Shown: positions 11,919 through 23,182 of the stretch, piece by piece
Numbering within the stretch: position 1 is the first letter of the stretch
Layout of the letters: every line of letters starts with the position of its first letter
From: Rugalucina vietnamica
Taxonomy: Eukaryota > Mollusca > Bivalvia > Lucinida > Lucinidae
Length of the DNA: 64,000 nt
Direction: 5' to 3'
NCBI GenBank assembly: GCA_964017185.1
Contig: OZ024877.1
Coordinates: forward strand, 4,876,006 to 4,940,005
Position numbers and translations under genes: made by a program
Notes under the pieces: generated by a model
What the model saw: the letters and a program-made list of their open reading frames with translations, nothing else
What the model was told of the DNA's origin: nothing
Databases searched by the model: none

Positions 11919-13035
11919 CCATTTATGTCATATTGACTGATTTTCTGTTTATACGGGGTAGGGACGTGGTTATAATAAGATGAAGGATTTTCCTAACTGT
12001 CGCTAGTTGACCCGAGGTAGAATGGGGTGAGAGCCAGTTTCATATCATACCTATGTGTATTCAAAGTCATTGTATTTTATTGTAGTATGTAAATATTACA
12101 GAGCTCGCTTTTCATGGTATAAGTACCTGATTGTTGGTTTGTTTTTTTCCCGCCTCGGTTTTTGGAGCGGGAATCTTTTTCTGACATAGGGAACAATAGT
12201 CTTCACTAGCATAATCGGCTATTATCGGATTTACGGAAATACCCGAGCGCTTACCTGTGAAATTACTGTTGAGCGATGTACACAATTGAATAGGAAAACC
12301 ATATAAAATGTTAAAAATGACACTTTTTCCGTTTTACGACAAAATTTTATAAGTTATGGTCATAATGTTTATAATATGCCATAAAATGTGGTATAAAAAT
12401 ATACAAAATAAGTATTTGCCTTGTTTCTTCCTTTTGCGATTGAAAATCCTTCCATATTCGAAAGTTCGTCCATATTAATCTCATAGACTCAGTTGGAATT
12501 TTGCGAAAAGGTGTAAGAAGCCATTTTTAGCCTTAAATTTCATAAATTTGGGATTTTTTGCGAACTTTTTATAAGTTATCACCATTTAGAAAATTTTATA
12601 AGCTTTAATCTGATGTGTTTTATAATAAAATAAGTATTTTCAAAATTTCTTCCATTTTACTCAGAAGATGCAAAATTACGCGTTTCGCGACTACCATCCT
12701 GACTTACTCTATGAAATGTCTAAGTCCAAACCAAGAGGAGCAGCGTTGCTACCACCGTAACCAGTTCAGCTGGTTATTCAATAAAGAAATAAAGAAAGAA
12801 TGAAAGATCATGTTTAATTAAAGAAATTATTTTAATGAAAGGAGCCGAATTCAATGCAGAAATTAAAGGTTTGTACTCGCTATAGTGATTTGTTTTACTC
12901 AACAGCAGTTTAGCTGGAAGTGAGAAATTTAAATCATTTAACATGACACCATGATAGACAACTTTTAACAGGCAGAAATCAACTGCATGGAAATTGTACA
13001 TACATTTAATCAGTGCGTGTTAGAATGCATAGTAC

Positions 13036-13039
13036 AGAA

Positions 13040-13074
<35 letters not shown>

Positions 13075-13085
13075 TGAATGAATGA

Positions 13086-13121
<36 letters not shown>

Positions 13122-13132
13122 AAAGAAAGAAA
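13036..13132. repeat. (GAAA)n microsatellite
   Basis: Two runs of GAAA/AAAG units broken by a short GAATGAATG interruption near 13075. Confidence 0.95.
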
Positions 13133-14289
13133 CGATAATAAAATATTAAGTTCAAATCATGTTTAATTAAAGAACTTATTTTATGAAATGTGGAATTTAA
13201 AGATTTTGACTTACTAAATGCATCTTTTTTAATAAAACTATTACCTCACAATGAGAACTTTTAACGCGAAATACATGTTAGATAGCTTTTTATAGATGAA
13301 AATAAGCTGCATGAGAATTGAGCATGTATTTAATCAGCATGCATGATTTTGCTATGTAGATAGTATACATGTCCCAAACTCCGAGTTTTGTGAGAGCGTT
13401 ATCATCTGTTGTCACAAACCGGCCTGGTTTGATGACAGGCTGGTGAAAACCTGAAGCAAGATTTTTTTTTTATGTCGCGGCCAAACTGATTGTTCACACA
13501 TTGAATCAGTTTGTCATTCTCAAATCAACTTGTGGCACGTGTCTTAAATAAACATTCCCTGCAATAAAGGCTGGGGCCTGCGGCCCTGTTACCTTGACGA
13601 TAGGTGATTTTGACAAATTCAGCGTTTGGAATAGAGATTGCATCTTGCGTATGTTTTTCTTCGTAAAATAAATGATCTATTTAGAGCTACATGTAGAAAA
13701 CAAAAAAGTCGCTGTGAAAAGAGGACTAGACCCAACATTATTTATCCTACGCAAGTACAGAAACTAGATGCACCCAGGACGAACTGGATATAGATCTGAG
13801 TATATGGATAACAAAACATGTTTCGATCAGCCTGCAAACAATACCTACTCCATTAACACGTACATACATATTGACGAGTCTCCGAGATTGGTAATATAAC
13901 AAAGCATTGTTTCTAGGCGCAAAACGAAGGAAGCAAATTTTCACCTACAAAAATAGGCTTTTTTTTTATTACAAAAAGTTTTTAGTCTGAAAAATAATGC
14001 GTCTAAATTCCAATTCATTTTAAGACATGAGACTGTGTTTGTGCAAATCAACATGTGTGTCAATAACTGCATCGAGGTGATAGACGCTTTAGCCAAGTGA
14101 CAATTCACAATTAAAAGACAATAGGCCATCAGACCGGTCCCTATTTACTCTCTGATCTCTTACGATTAGCCTGCACACTGAATCTCCTCAGGCAATTTGT
14201 ACCTCTATTGTGCGATTCGTGCCTGATCATGTAAAATAAATTGCATAATTGCATCATGATTTGTTGTCTTTCTTTAACGTTACTCTAGG

Positions 14290-14400
14290 GAATTAATGCG
14301 TCGTGCTCAAGGACAAAACACAGTGCCCCATGAGGGTTTCGAACTCCAGGACTGCTCGATATGGAGTCTGACACCATATCACCTGGAAAAAGCTTCCTTC
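14290..14400 (-). repeat. Possible tRNA-like SINE fragment
   Basis: On the minus strand, GAGTTCGAAACCC near 14333-14346 resembles a pol III B box (GGTTCGAATCC). The preceding sequence could form part of a tRNA-like arm. No A box or poly(A)/tail is clear, so this is weak. Confidence 0.25.
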
Positions 14401-15435
14401 TACTGTATTTTAATTACCGAAAAGCACCCAGACCGACAGCAAAGTCCACTCCTGCAATTCTAAGGAGCATGCACATGCGTGGTAATTTTATGAAAAATAA
14501 TTGTTATCTTTTCTAATTTCAAGAATTCAAAGATAGTACCCATTACGAAAACTTGCTCGTGCAATATATAGAGATTTTTTCAGTGACAATGATTGAAACA
14601 TTTCTCTGGAAATATTTGATATTTTCATATTTTTGCTCAAAACATGGAATAAGGATACACGTTAGAACCGCTTTGGAGCAAAAATATAAAAAAAAATAGG
14701 TTACCCTGTATTCCCCAGTTTTTTTAAATTATTTTGGGGTTTAAGGGAGTATTCATTACATCGACATGTTTTCATGGTGCTTTTATGACTGCACAGACGG
14801 AATACGTCTAATCTGGTCAGAAAACTTGAAACATCCATTTCTTATTACTATTACGAGCTCTTTTTCTTTCAATTTCATATAACACAAATTGCATAAATCT
14901 ATCCCAGGTCTTAGCCACAAGTTACCTGTAAAACACAGGTCTATATTGGTAATTGTCCCTCAGGTGTCAAAATAGGACATCGCGCACATCGCAATCTATG
15001 GGAAATAATCGAAATTTGATCTGCACAGGTAATTTTCCAGGTAACGCCTTGGTAACGTCCCTTAGCTGACTGAGGTTAATTGTCCCAGTTGTTGCGCCTT
15101 TTCCTGATCTTTGCCTTTTCATTCATCAAGTGAATTTTTTAATTACATGGTGATGCCTGCATGAAGATATGTCCGCATGAAATTATGAATAAGCACTTGT
15201 TTTACTGTCGATGCCCTATAAAGGGCTTTAGGAATATACCAATATTGAAAATATGTGTAGATATAAATAATGCCTGCCGTTGTGTTTTTGGATTATATGG
15301 GAGCGTTTTGAGTTTGTCGTGATATTTGAGACTTCGTCTCAATGATATGGAATACTTAACAAAGTTATTCAGTGGATATGGGAGACTTGGGATCACTTTT
15401 CAAGATCTCACTAACTTCTGGTCATCTGTATCATA

Positions 15436-15670
15436 TGAGCCGTCTCGTGGGAAAACCAACAATGTGGTTTTTGAACAGGTCCGACACAAACCGACCTGTA
15501 CAAGCACAGAAAAGAGCTAGAAGCTTGAAATTTCGGATTTAAGTAGAAGAGGAATTGAACTATACGAGTAGCGAAAACAAAGGCGCTGAACAGCTTCGCA
15601 GTTACTGCGAAGCTGATCTGCGCCTTTGTTTTCGCCTGTGCAGATTGTTGTTTTCCCATGAGGCGGCTCA
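15436..15670. repeat. Foldback MITE family M1, copy 1
   Basis: Ends are inverted: it starts TGAGCCGTCTCGTGGGAAAA and finishes with the complement-type GTTTTCCCATGAGGCGGCTCA less one base. Inside is a second palindrome built around GCGCCTTTGTTTTCGC. Other copies are at 39103-39220, 41880-42092, 42910-43142 and 63354-63599. Non-coding. Confidence 0.8.
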
Positions 15671-16108
15671 ATTATATCCTTAGTGATTGTACTGGGGTCA
15701 ACTAATGTATAACACATAGCAATGACGATATACATACGCATGTTTCTTTAATGTTGCCCTCTTATTCGTGATAAAGTGTTGAGTATGTTCAATTTGTGAC
15801 TAACGAAACTTTTAACAAGAATTTTTGCCTTCTTTCGTCTGCCTGGAATAAAAAACGATAACAGTTGGCTCCTTTTACTTCCTCTTTGGCGAACCAGTAT
15901 AGGCATGCATATACAAGTATTTTGTTGAGGCTAGATGGATGGCAAAATAACTCTTTTCTTCTTATGTAATATTATATTTCGTGCTACCACTTGTGATGTC
16001 TCTGATGTCTCCCTCCAGGAGATCAAATTCAGTAATATCAATTCCTGAATGTTTTAATCCCTTCTTTAAATGAGTTTGGTCTAGAAAGGGAGCCCTCTTT
16101 TGACTGTT

Positions 16109-17030
16109 TTATCCCGACAGATCTTTCCAAGCTTCTCTGACCCTCTCAACAAGGTTATCACCATATTTAGCAGGTATACTACCATCTTGTAGTTTCTCAC
16201 TGTCGAACACTGTTCCAAACACATACCTGTGAACCAAACCAATGCTCGGCTGCACAAGCGTGCTAGAATAGTCAGGATTCATTACAGAAACACTACTTTC
16301 TCCAAGAATCTTTACCCTATGAGAATGAACAATATACCTCGTTGCCATTCCTGGGGGTGAAACCTACTCCTCCCGATTGATTTTCAACAAAGTCTGAAGA
16401 CCATAGTTTTGAGCATTTGCTACGTTAGTTACGTTATCGCTAGGGGAAGCGTCTGGCCAATCTGTTCGAAAGTAAGCTACATGAAACACAAATGCCCCCT
16501 TTCTTATGGAAGGGATTTGCTGCATCATATCAATCCAAGTAAATATTTCAGAGTTCTTAGGGATTAGAAATTCATTTAGATCAAGAATGACAATATACGT
16601 AGATTTAAACCTCATTCTTCTATAGCAATCATTTATTGCTCCGATGCGACCATACTGGTCAAGTTCAAATGGTAATATATTTATATGGGTCCAATCTACT
16701 ATTTGCACCATACCTTTGTCAGAGTAAGCTCTTAAAACATTGTCAAAAGCTGTTGATTTTGATAAATAACGATAGAAAACAAAGTATTCTGCTCCTAAGA
16801 TTCTGTTCAGTTCGATCCATTCAATCAACATCATTTCTTTATCAATAGAGTGTAACTGGGGTGGAATGCAAACAGCAAATGTTATCCCCTCATTCTGGTT
16901 AGTCTCTATGTTAAGTGGTAGGTAGTTCCGCGGAGTGATATCCTTGTGTAACTGAACCAGTGACACAGCTTCTGGAGGGCTGAATGCCGAGCTGTCAGAA
17001 AGTTGGCATCTGTACATCACTGATCTTCCT
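16109..17030 (-). pseudogene. GT92-family glycosyltransferase, exon 2 (with in-frame TAG)
   Basis: The catalytic part of a glycosyltransferase family 92 (former DUF23) protein, a Golgi type II enzyme; characterised animal members transfer galactose to glycans. Visible signatures: FAVCIPPQLHS, LIEWIELNRILGAEYFVFY, then a core ILDLNEFLIP where the family usually has DLDEFL, so the second acidic residue is Asn here. The frame stops at TAG (16364-16366) yet continues in the same frame with PPGMATRYIVHSHRV, a normal GT92 C-terminal region (PPG and YIV are family-like), to a stop at 16109. A single nonsense change is the simplest reading. The acceptor TTTTCAG lies just before 17030, in phase 2 with exon 1. 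Confidence 0.75.
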
Positions 17031-17166
17031 CTGAAAAGTTTAAGCTCATTATAATGACAGTCAAATTTCTATATATCAAATTGGATACTTAAAAATGCAA
17101 ATTTAACAAAAGTAGAACATTACTAGTAACTTCAACCGACAAAATATCATACTAACTGACATTGTT

Positions 17167-17169
<3 letters not shown>

Positions 17170-17219
<50 letters not shown>
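17170..17219. repeat. Poly(A) run, 50 bp
   Basis: Uninterrupted A on the plus strand (T on the coding strand of the GT92 intron). Not linked to a recognisable retrocopy. Confidence 0.95.
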
Positions 17220-17220
<1 letters not shown>

Positions 17221-17289
17221 ACAAGTTTAAATTTTAAACTCAAATTAATGATGCACGTGTATACAATACGTTAAGATGGATAAGTTTAC

Positions 17290-17792
17290 TTTTTCCTTTC
17301 CACTAAAGGACTCTCGACTTTTTCAGCTTCCACTAACTTGTTGGATAAATGTCCCAAATACCAGTATGCACAATACAAGCTTGATTCTTCAGTCTTCTGA
17401 CCAATAATTGTTTCTCCTCGTTCTGCTACCAGTTTCTCCGCAGCAATGATTAAAACTTCACTGCCTCCAGGCCAATCTATATACGCTGAATAAACACACA
17501 CCATGCCAGTTTCGTCAACTCCCTGCCAGTTCTCCGTGTCAAATGTTTCTTTAGTCCCGTTCACAATTTCACTCTTTGTGGTGTTATTTTCTCTAGTTTC
17601 CATACCACCAATGCCTTCCGTTATTTCCTCATCAAGTATAAATATTTCTGACTTATTAACATGGTGTAGTCTTTCCACCGAAGCCATTCGTTCACTTTGA
17701 ATAAACAAATATGTAATGATGATTACGCCTAACATAATTAGCATAATCAGATCGTTTCGGAGGTTTCGCTGCAATGCCAACATTTTAATCAT
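17290..17792 (-). CDS. GT92-family glycosyltransferase, exon 1 (signal anchor and stem)
   Basis: N-terminal exon of the same gene. It starts at ATG 17790-17792 (or the ATG at 17781-17783). A short basic stretch is followed by a signal anchor, LIMLIMLGVIIITYLFIQ, which gives type II Golgi membrane topology. A Ser/Thr/Glu-rich stem with several N-x-S/T sites follows, then GMVCVYSAYIDWPGG, the usual start of the lumenal domain. The donor GTAAAC begins at 17289. The intron (17031-17289) is 259 bp and contains a 50-bp A run. With exon 2 the product would be about 474 residues, normal for the family, apart from the stop in exon 2. Confidence 0.75.
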
Positions 17793-18344
17793 TTCTGCAC
17801 TTACGCCGACCGTCAAATATGTGACATATTCCAATATTTGGTGAAATGGAGACAATTTCCTGTAAGTCTTTTACTGTTAGAGAGTAAGTTTGTATAGTAG
17901 CATTGACAAATATTCATTACGATTGTGTTCAGCTTATTTAGTGCATATCGGATTGTTTTAAAACTAAACAATACAATCTTAAAGTAAAATGAACCTGCTG
18001 ATATTACTCGTAAATACAACTACCCACATTTATCAGTTTTAAATGAAGAAAGTCTTGTATTGATTTTTTTTATTTTATTTTATTTTATTTATTTTTTTTA
18101 TTTTTATTTATTTATTTTTTTTTTCATTTTAATACATGTAGGAGCGGTGTATACTAGTATATGATATATTAAGCTATGATACTTGAAGTTAATTGGTTCA
18201 TGCTCAGAAGAGTCATGTATAAAATGATCAATTATGCACTATGCTTTCATATATCATGTAAAACAAACCACGTATAGCCTAGACTAAATAGTAACACCAA
18301 GGACCCAATTTTAAAGGTAAAAGTAGACAATGATCAGGAAATGG

Positions 18345-18610
18345 TGCAATCAGAAAGAAATTCCCACTCCAAAAGTCGAGTAAATCAACAACCACTTATA
18401 AATACTTAGAAAACATATAATAAGCCGAGTGAGCAGCTATTTTCCCCAGTACGTGGCCACTCAGTTACCGAAAATTAACTAAAATAAGGTGCTTATAGCA
18501 CAAAAATTCAACACCAAGACACAAAACAATAAGAACCACCACAGAAGTATCGCCTTGGAGCGATCAGTAATATTAAATTACAGACGGGCTCAAATCGATT
18601 TTAAAAGGCA
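18345..18610 (-). repeat. Dispersed repeat family R1, copy c
   Basis: Inverted, diverged copy of the 2125-2910 repeat, recognised by AGCAGCTATTTTCCC next to GTGGCCACTCAGTTACC. Confidence 0.7.
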
Positions 18611-18759
18611 CCTAACCTCACCCTCTAATATACACAAATATAAACAAGTGTTTATAAGTCGAAAACCTACTGGCAATAAAACTAAAATAAGAGCTGTCGC
18701 AGGACAGCGTAACTCGCCTGACTTGTGCTTTGCCACTAAACTTATCAAAATCTATGACC

Positions 18760-19250
18760 CATGACCTTGACCTCAAGGTCGCTCAGGTGGGTTGTGATGG
18801 TACAGCATAAGATTTCAGACCAATATCCACAAACATGCAAAGTTTCAACTTGATCCATCAACATAGAGATATATAAACTTCAAAAATCTTTAACCCAAAA
18901 CTTTAACCAAAAATTTCTAAGGCCATGACCTTGACCTCAAGTTCACCCAGGGTGGGTCATAATGGTACAGCATAAAACTTCCGACCAATATCTACCAACA
19001 TGCAAAGTATCAACTTGATCCATCTACATGTTCAAGAGATATAGACTTCTAAAAACTTTAACCAAAAACTTTAACAAATAATTCTAAGTCTGTGACCTTG
19101 ACCTCAAGGTCATACAAGGTCAATGTCATACAGGGTGGGTCATGATGGTACTGCATAAAACTTCAGACCAATATCTACCAACATGCAAAGTATCAACTTG
19201 ATCCATCAACATGTTCAAGAGATATAGACTTCTAAAAACTTGAATGAAAA
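18760..19250 (+). repeat. Tandem repeat, period about 160-165 bp
   Basis: Three diverged units, each starting with the phrase TGACCTTGACCTCAAG (18767, 18927, 19092) and containing ATGCAAAGTATCAACTTGATC. It leads directly into the 146-bp repeat. Confidence 0.75.
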
Positions 19251-19921
19251 AGTCACTAGAGCACGAAATATAGGTCAAGGTCACTAGATCAATGTGGGTG
19301 CAAAGTTGGGACATCGAGGAGAAGCCATATGCAAGGTTTGATGGTTGTAGGCTTTATAGTTGATGAGATATTAAGGGTTGGCTTAAAAATGACAAAGTCA
19401 CTGGAGCATGAAATAAGGTCAGTAGGTCAATGTGGGTGCCGAGTCGGGACATCGAGGAGAAGCCATATGCAAGGTTTGATGGTTGTAGGCTTTATAGTTG
19501 ATGAGATATTAAGGGTTGGCTTCAAAATTGACACAGTCACTCGAGCACAAAATATAGGTCAAGGTCACTAGGTGAATGTGGGTGCCGAGTCGGGACATCG
19601 AGGAGAAGTCATATGCAAGGTTTGATGGTTGTAGGCTTTATAGTTGATGAGATATTAAGAGTTGGCTTCAAAAATGACAAAGTCACTAGAGCACGAAATA
19701 TAGGTCAAGATCACTAGATCAATGTGGGTGCAAAGTTGGGACATCGAGGAGAAGCCATATGCAAGGTTTGATGGTTGTAGGCTTTATAGTTGATGAGATA
19801 TTAAGGGTTGGCTTAAAAAATGACAAAGTCACTGGAGCATGAAATATAGGTCAAGGTCAGTAGGTGAATGTGGGTGCCGAGTCGGGACATCGAGGAGAAG
19901 TCATATGCAAGGTTTGATGGT
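19251..19921 (+). repeat. Tandem repeat, period about 146 bp (left part)
   Basis: Four to five units marked by CGGGACATCGAGGAGAAG and TGCAAGGTTTGATGGTTG. Spacings between equal points are 138, 146, 146 and 146 bp. The last unit is cut after GATGGT (19916-19921) by the Polinton, and the array resumes at 38324. Confidence 0.85.
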
Positions 19922-20161
19922 AGTAGTAATGGTGGGCGGTATAGGCCAAAACTTATAGGCCAAAACTTATAGGCCAAAACTTATGGGCCAATTCTGTTAA
20001 GCGTAGCGGCAGAATTGGCCCATAAGTTTTGGCCTATAAGTTTTGGCCTATAAGTTTTGGCCTATACCGCGCACCCTGGGTCTCACTTTTAATAATGAAC
20101 TAGCTAAGTTGCATGTGTAGGTAAGTATCCTTGAGTTAAGACAGGGACTTTAAGTAATGTG
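19922..20161 (+). repeat. Polinton left terminal inverted repeat (240 bp)
   Basis: Exact inverted match, by eye, to 38084-38323. It begins with AG like other Polintons. It contains a near-terminal hairpin with two 61-bp perfect arms (19936-19996 and 20010-20070) around a 13-bp loop; each arm has three 14-bp units starting GGCCAAAACTTAT. Likely role: origin for protein-primed replication and integrase binding. Confidence 0.95.
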
Positions 20162-20573
20162 TTTCTGGGTAGACTTGTCACATTGTGACACTTGCTGGAC
20201 TTGTCTGGGGCAGTCATGTGGGTATGTAGTAGTCTCTGTTGCTATACAGCTGAATGCGTCTGAAGAGTGTCTTAGTCTTGTATCTCAAGACTTCAACTCT
20301 ATTAGAGGCATTACTCTATAGCTTCCTTAGAGGCTTTAAAGTGGTATGCGTTTCACTGTCTCTTGGTCTTGTATCTCAAGACCTCAACTAGTCAAAAGGC
20401 ATAACTTTATAGCGTCTTCCTAATATATTGAGGCTTTTCAATGTTCTCGTATCTCGAGAACATTGATTAGCGTCAAAAACTCAGCTAGTTATTGTCAAAC
20501 TTTAAACCCTTTACTACTACCTCCTGAGAGGAGAAATAAAAAAAACAAAGACTGACTAACATTTTCAACAATT
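20162..20573. other. Polinton left non-coding segment
   Basis: Between the left TIR and the protease 3' end. Two direct repeats of TCTTGTATCTCAAGAC lie near 20277 and 20370, and a related CTCGTATCTCGAG near 20448. Each is a short palindrome. No gene is seen. Confidence 0.6.
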
Positions 20574-20579
20574 TTATTT
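20574..20579 (-). terminator. Poly(A) signal for the leftward gene block
   Basis: AATAAA on the minus strand, about 90 bp past the protease stop codon. It would end the leftward transcript(s). Confidence 0.55.
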
Positions 20580-20668
20580 GTCCCGCTAACTGTTAATGCA
20601 CGATGAAACAGAGGATTAGGACCGTCCCTCTGTTCTCGTTTACAATGTAACTCTTAACGACAACATAT

Positions 20669-21247
20669 TTACAATAATCTGTACATGGGATACTGTTTTG
20701 AAAGACAATGTGTTTTATGCAGACATCTGCAAGTTTGTACTCGTTGTTTTAATAGAATGTCTGGAATTGTCTTGCACATTGTACTGTCTTTGATAAATGT
20801 TCCATAGGTCTTTCTGAACCACATGCCAATGTCTCTGTCATTTTGAGATAAGTCTTCTCCTGTGCCTTTGAGCTCTTTGTGAATAGCTGTTTTCAGATCA
20901 TGTCCTCTGTTGAGCTGGTAGATGATATAGATACACCACATTCCACAAGTGTTACTCCATGGATCTTGTAACACTTGTGTGTTCTGTATCCATCCAGTTG
21001 AATTTCGTTTGATAAATGGTAGGATGTAATCTTCATCTGGTGGCAAACCATAGGAATCAAAGTAGATCACTCTATCGTCTCTGAAGTACACTGCTGTCCA
21101 ATGTTCTCCTGGGTCATCTGACAAGTCTGTGTTTACTATGTATGCTTTTGTGTGCAGTGGTTTTCTATCTGGTAATAAGTCTTTAGCACACACTTCTCCT
21201 TTCACTGGCATATTGTTCAATATTCTGTTGAGTTGTATAGTATCCAT
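20669..21247 (-). CDS. PRO: Polinton adenovirus-type cysteine protease
   Basis: 192 residues from the ATG at 21245-21247; the longer frame upstream has only a TTG. Adenain-type (C5) protease, which in adenovirus matures capsid and core proteins. Visible catalytic set: His49 in GEHWTAVYF, Asp64 in YFDSYG (Glu/Asp position), Gln94 in QDPWSN, and Cys101 in NTCGMWC. The Gln-to-Cys spacing of 7 equals that of adenain. The C-terminus is Cys/basic rich. It starts two bases after the upstream stop codon and is last in the leftward block. Candidate substrates with adenain-like sites are at 23183-23617 and 26679-27083. Confidence 0.92.
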   Translation of the reverse strand: MDTIQLNRILNNMPVKGEVCAKDLLPDRKPLHTKAYIVNTDLSDDPGEHWTAVYFRDDRVIYFDSYGLPPDEDYILPFIKRNSTGWIQNTQVLQDPWSNTCGMWCIYIIYQLNRGHDLKTAIHKELKGTGEDLSQNDRDIGMWFRKTYGTFIKDSTMCKTIPDILLKQRVQTCRCLHKTHCLSKQYPMYRLL

Positions 21248-21249
21248 TT

Positions 21250-21867
21250 TCAATTTTCTGTTGGTGGAGATGATTCTGGGCAATCTTGTTCTTTGTTGTA
21301 TTTTTCAGCTGTTCTTTCTTCTTCAGCTGCTTTTGCTTCTTGGTATGATTCTAACAGTTTATTGGCCCAGAATGTCTTCCACTGATCTGTCATGTCTCTC
21401 TGATTGTTTTTGAAATACTGCCAGTCTTTATATACTTCATTGGTGAGTTCTGGATTCAGTAAATGGATAGCTTCTATGGATTTTCTCTTTGATCCCATCA
21501 TGTGTTCCCACATGAGATCATCAAAATCCTCAAGGACATCGAAGATGTTGAGGCATTCTAAAGCAGGTTCATGATACTTGTAGTCGGTGATCCATTCTTC
21601 TGCAGTGGTCCATAGACACATATCGTGGTATTTCTGACTTGGATGGTCAATTCTACATCCCTGACATTCATGTCGAACATAGTCTCTGACACCTTCTCTC
21701 AGATTCATCAATACAGCTTTGACGAGAAAGTTTTCTCTTTTCACATCTTGTCCTTCCACTTCTTTCTGTAAGGCACTTGGCTCATCTGATGCATGTGACG
21801 AGAATGTCTGTCTGTATACGTCTGCTTGGTATTCCAGGTCTTTCTCAATGTAATAGCCCTGATGCAT
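21250..21867 (-). CDS. Polinton-conserved Cys/His protein of unknown function
   Basis: 205 residues. There is no named family I can give with certainty. Visible: an acidic/amphipathic N-terminus, then a Cys/His cluster YVRHECQGCRIDHPSQKYHD followed by MCLWTTAEEW, which could bind a metal ion, then a helical acidic C-terminus rich in Glu/Lys. Similar proteins next to the capsid genes are known in animal Polintons, which suggests a virion or assembly role; that is inference. Its stop lies 2 bp before the protease ATG, and its start 4 bp after the capsid gene stop. Confidence 0.75.
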   Translation of the reverse strand: MHQGYYIEKDLEYQADVYRQTFSSHASDEPSALQKEVEGQDVKRENFLVKAVLMNLREGVRDYVRHECQGCRIDHPSQKYHDMCLWTTAEEWITDYKYHEPALECLNIFDVLEDFDDLMWEHMMGSKRKSIEAIHLLNPELTNEVYKDWQYFKNNQRDMTDQWKTFWANKLLESYQEAKAAEEERTAEKYNKEQDCPESSPPTEN

Positions 21868-21871
21868 CTTC

Positions 21872-23176
21872 TTAATAATCTGTGGTCACTTCTCTCAGTC
21901 CGTTTATTTCTATCAGATTGTCAAACTCTGCGTAGACAATGACGTTGAGTGTGTAGTCAAGTGCTCTGGCAAACTGAAGCTCTAGTCTCAGGTTTCCTGT
22001 TTTTAAGGGGTGCAGATGGTTCTGGTCAGCTCCTTGGTCTGGTGTCAAATCGAATCCCCAGAAGCAGTATCCGTCTTTATAGTCTTGAAGACTGATGTTA
22101 CAGTTCTGAACTTGATTCTGACTGCTCAGTGCTTGATATAGTGACATGTATGATCTCAGATACTGATTGTCATTGAAGTTTGGTTCGAATGGTCTGCCAT
22201 ATATATTGTGTCCATCACACGTGACATCCAGTTTACTTAGTCTGAAATGTTGGAATCTGAAAGGATTGCTTGCATAGCTTCCATTGAATTCTTCATTTGT
22301 GACCATGCCAATGAACACACGTTTTGGAAGTTGGCCTTGAAACAAATGATCCTCAATTTTGGATCTCAATCCAGCGTTTATCGTGAAAGTTTTGACTTCT
22401 ACTCTTCTGATAGGAAACTTTGCCTGTTTCTGAGCTATGGTCTGATTCAGATCATTTGTAATTGCTGGTAGAAGTTGTACTGTTCTCACAGAGACTTTAG
22501 CAACATCAATTTTGACTACCGATGGATAAGCATCATTTTCACCGACCATCAAACAAAACTGAGGTGAAGCTCGATTCAATCTGAGTCTGATCTCAATTCC
22601 ATTTGGCAAATATTTTTCCTGCATGGCTAGATCCAAATGCAATCGTCCCATCAATTCCAAAGGTTTACTTTCTGCCACAGCTGCCATGCGAGCTTTGATC
22701 GGCTCAGAATCAAAAGCAACAAATTTTCCAGTTTCATCTTGGTACCAAAATTCCCCAGCTTTCAGTTGATTTTGTTTTACATCAGAACCAAATGAAAACA
22801 AGTTTTCTAGATATGCTCTGTATGGATAAGTATCCATATTGCTTGTCACAAGTTTGTTATTCAAATACAAATCGATACTGCTAAACATGCTGTGAAAGAA
22901 ATTATTCACAGGGGCTACTTTCTTGTTGGCTTCAAGATCATTTCCAACACCAGCTTGCAAAATTCGACATCTCAGATAGAGATACGTCTGAGATAAATCT
23001 GTATAATTTTCTGTCTGTGGTGGAATGACGAATTCAATGGGTGCATGATGACTATCCAATGAAGCAATAGGATGATAATCTGTCCACTGAGTATCCTCCA
23101 TGGTTGTCATGGTTGGAGGAACTGATTCCATTTCTATTTCGGTTTTACTGCAGTCACAAGAACCAATTTGAATCAT
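21872..23176 (-). CDS. MCP: Polinton major capsid protein (F54H12.2-like)
   Basis: 434 residues from ATG 23174-23176. It matches the pattern of the Polinton capsid family often annotated as F54H12.2-like: IEFVIPPQTENYTDLSQTYL near residue 48, APVNNFFHSMFSSIDLYLN near 87, PYRAYLENLFSFG near 120, then KPLELMGRLHLDL. The family is predicted to fold as a double jelly roll and build an icosahedral shell. It follows the core-like gene by 6 bp and precedes the Cys/His protein by 4 bp. A QAGVG string near residue 75 fits an adenain consensus but lies inside a predicted folded region and may mean nothing. Confidence 0.85.
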   Translation of the reverse strand: MIQIGSCDCSKTEIEMESVPPTMTTMEDTQWTDYHPIASLDSHHAPIEFVIPPQTENYTDLSQTYLYLRCRILQAGVGNDLEANKKVAPVNNFFHSMFSSIDLYLNNKLVTSNMDTYPYRAYLENLFSFGSDVKQNQLKAGEFWYQDETGKFVAFDSEPIKARMAAVAESKPLELMGRLHLDLAMQEKYLPNGIEIRLRLNRASPQFCLMVGENDAYPSVVKIDVAKVSVRTVQLLPAITNDLNQTIAQKQAKFPIRRVEVKTFTINAGLRSKIEDHLFQGQLPKRVFIGMVTNEEFNGSYASNPFRFQHFRLSKLDVTCDGHNIYGRPFEPNFNDNQYLRSYMSLYQALSSQNQVQNCNISLQDYKDGYCFWGFDLTPDQGADQNHLHPLKTGNLRLELQFARALDYTLNVIVYAEFDNLIEINGLREVTTDY

Positions 23177-23182
23177 TTTGTT

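Larger units (their letters stand above)
11916..16108. other. Gene-poor interval between receptor and GT92 gene
   Basis: No convincing coding exon. It holds an R1 fragment (12106-12190), a GAAA microsatellite, a possible tRNA-like SINE fragment near 14290-14400 and a foldback MITE (15436-15670), each listed or noted separately. Other short open frames lack domains. Confidence 0.6.

Noticed and set aside
16349..16366. A tiny GT...AG segment that would skip the GT92 stop codon
   Set aside because: The segment between the possible GT and AG is about 13 bp, far too short to be an intron, and it would shift the frame.
17170..17219. Poly(A) run as the tail of a processed gene copy
   Set aside because: It lies inside an intron of the GT92 gene, with no coding or LINE/SINE sequence beside it and no duplication seen.
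18760..19250. TGACCTTGACC/AAGGTCA phrases as nuclear-receptor response elements
   Set aside because: They are part of a tandem repeat and recur by copy number; no promoter is nearby.
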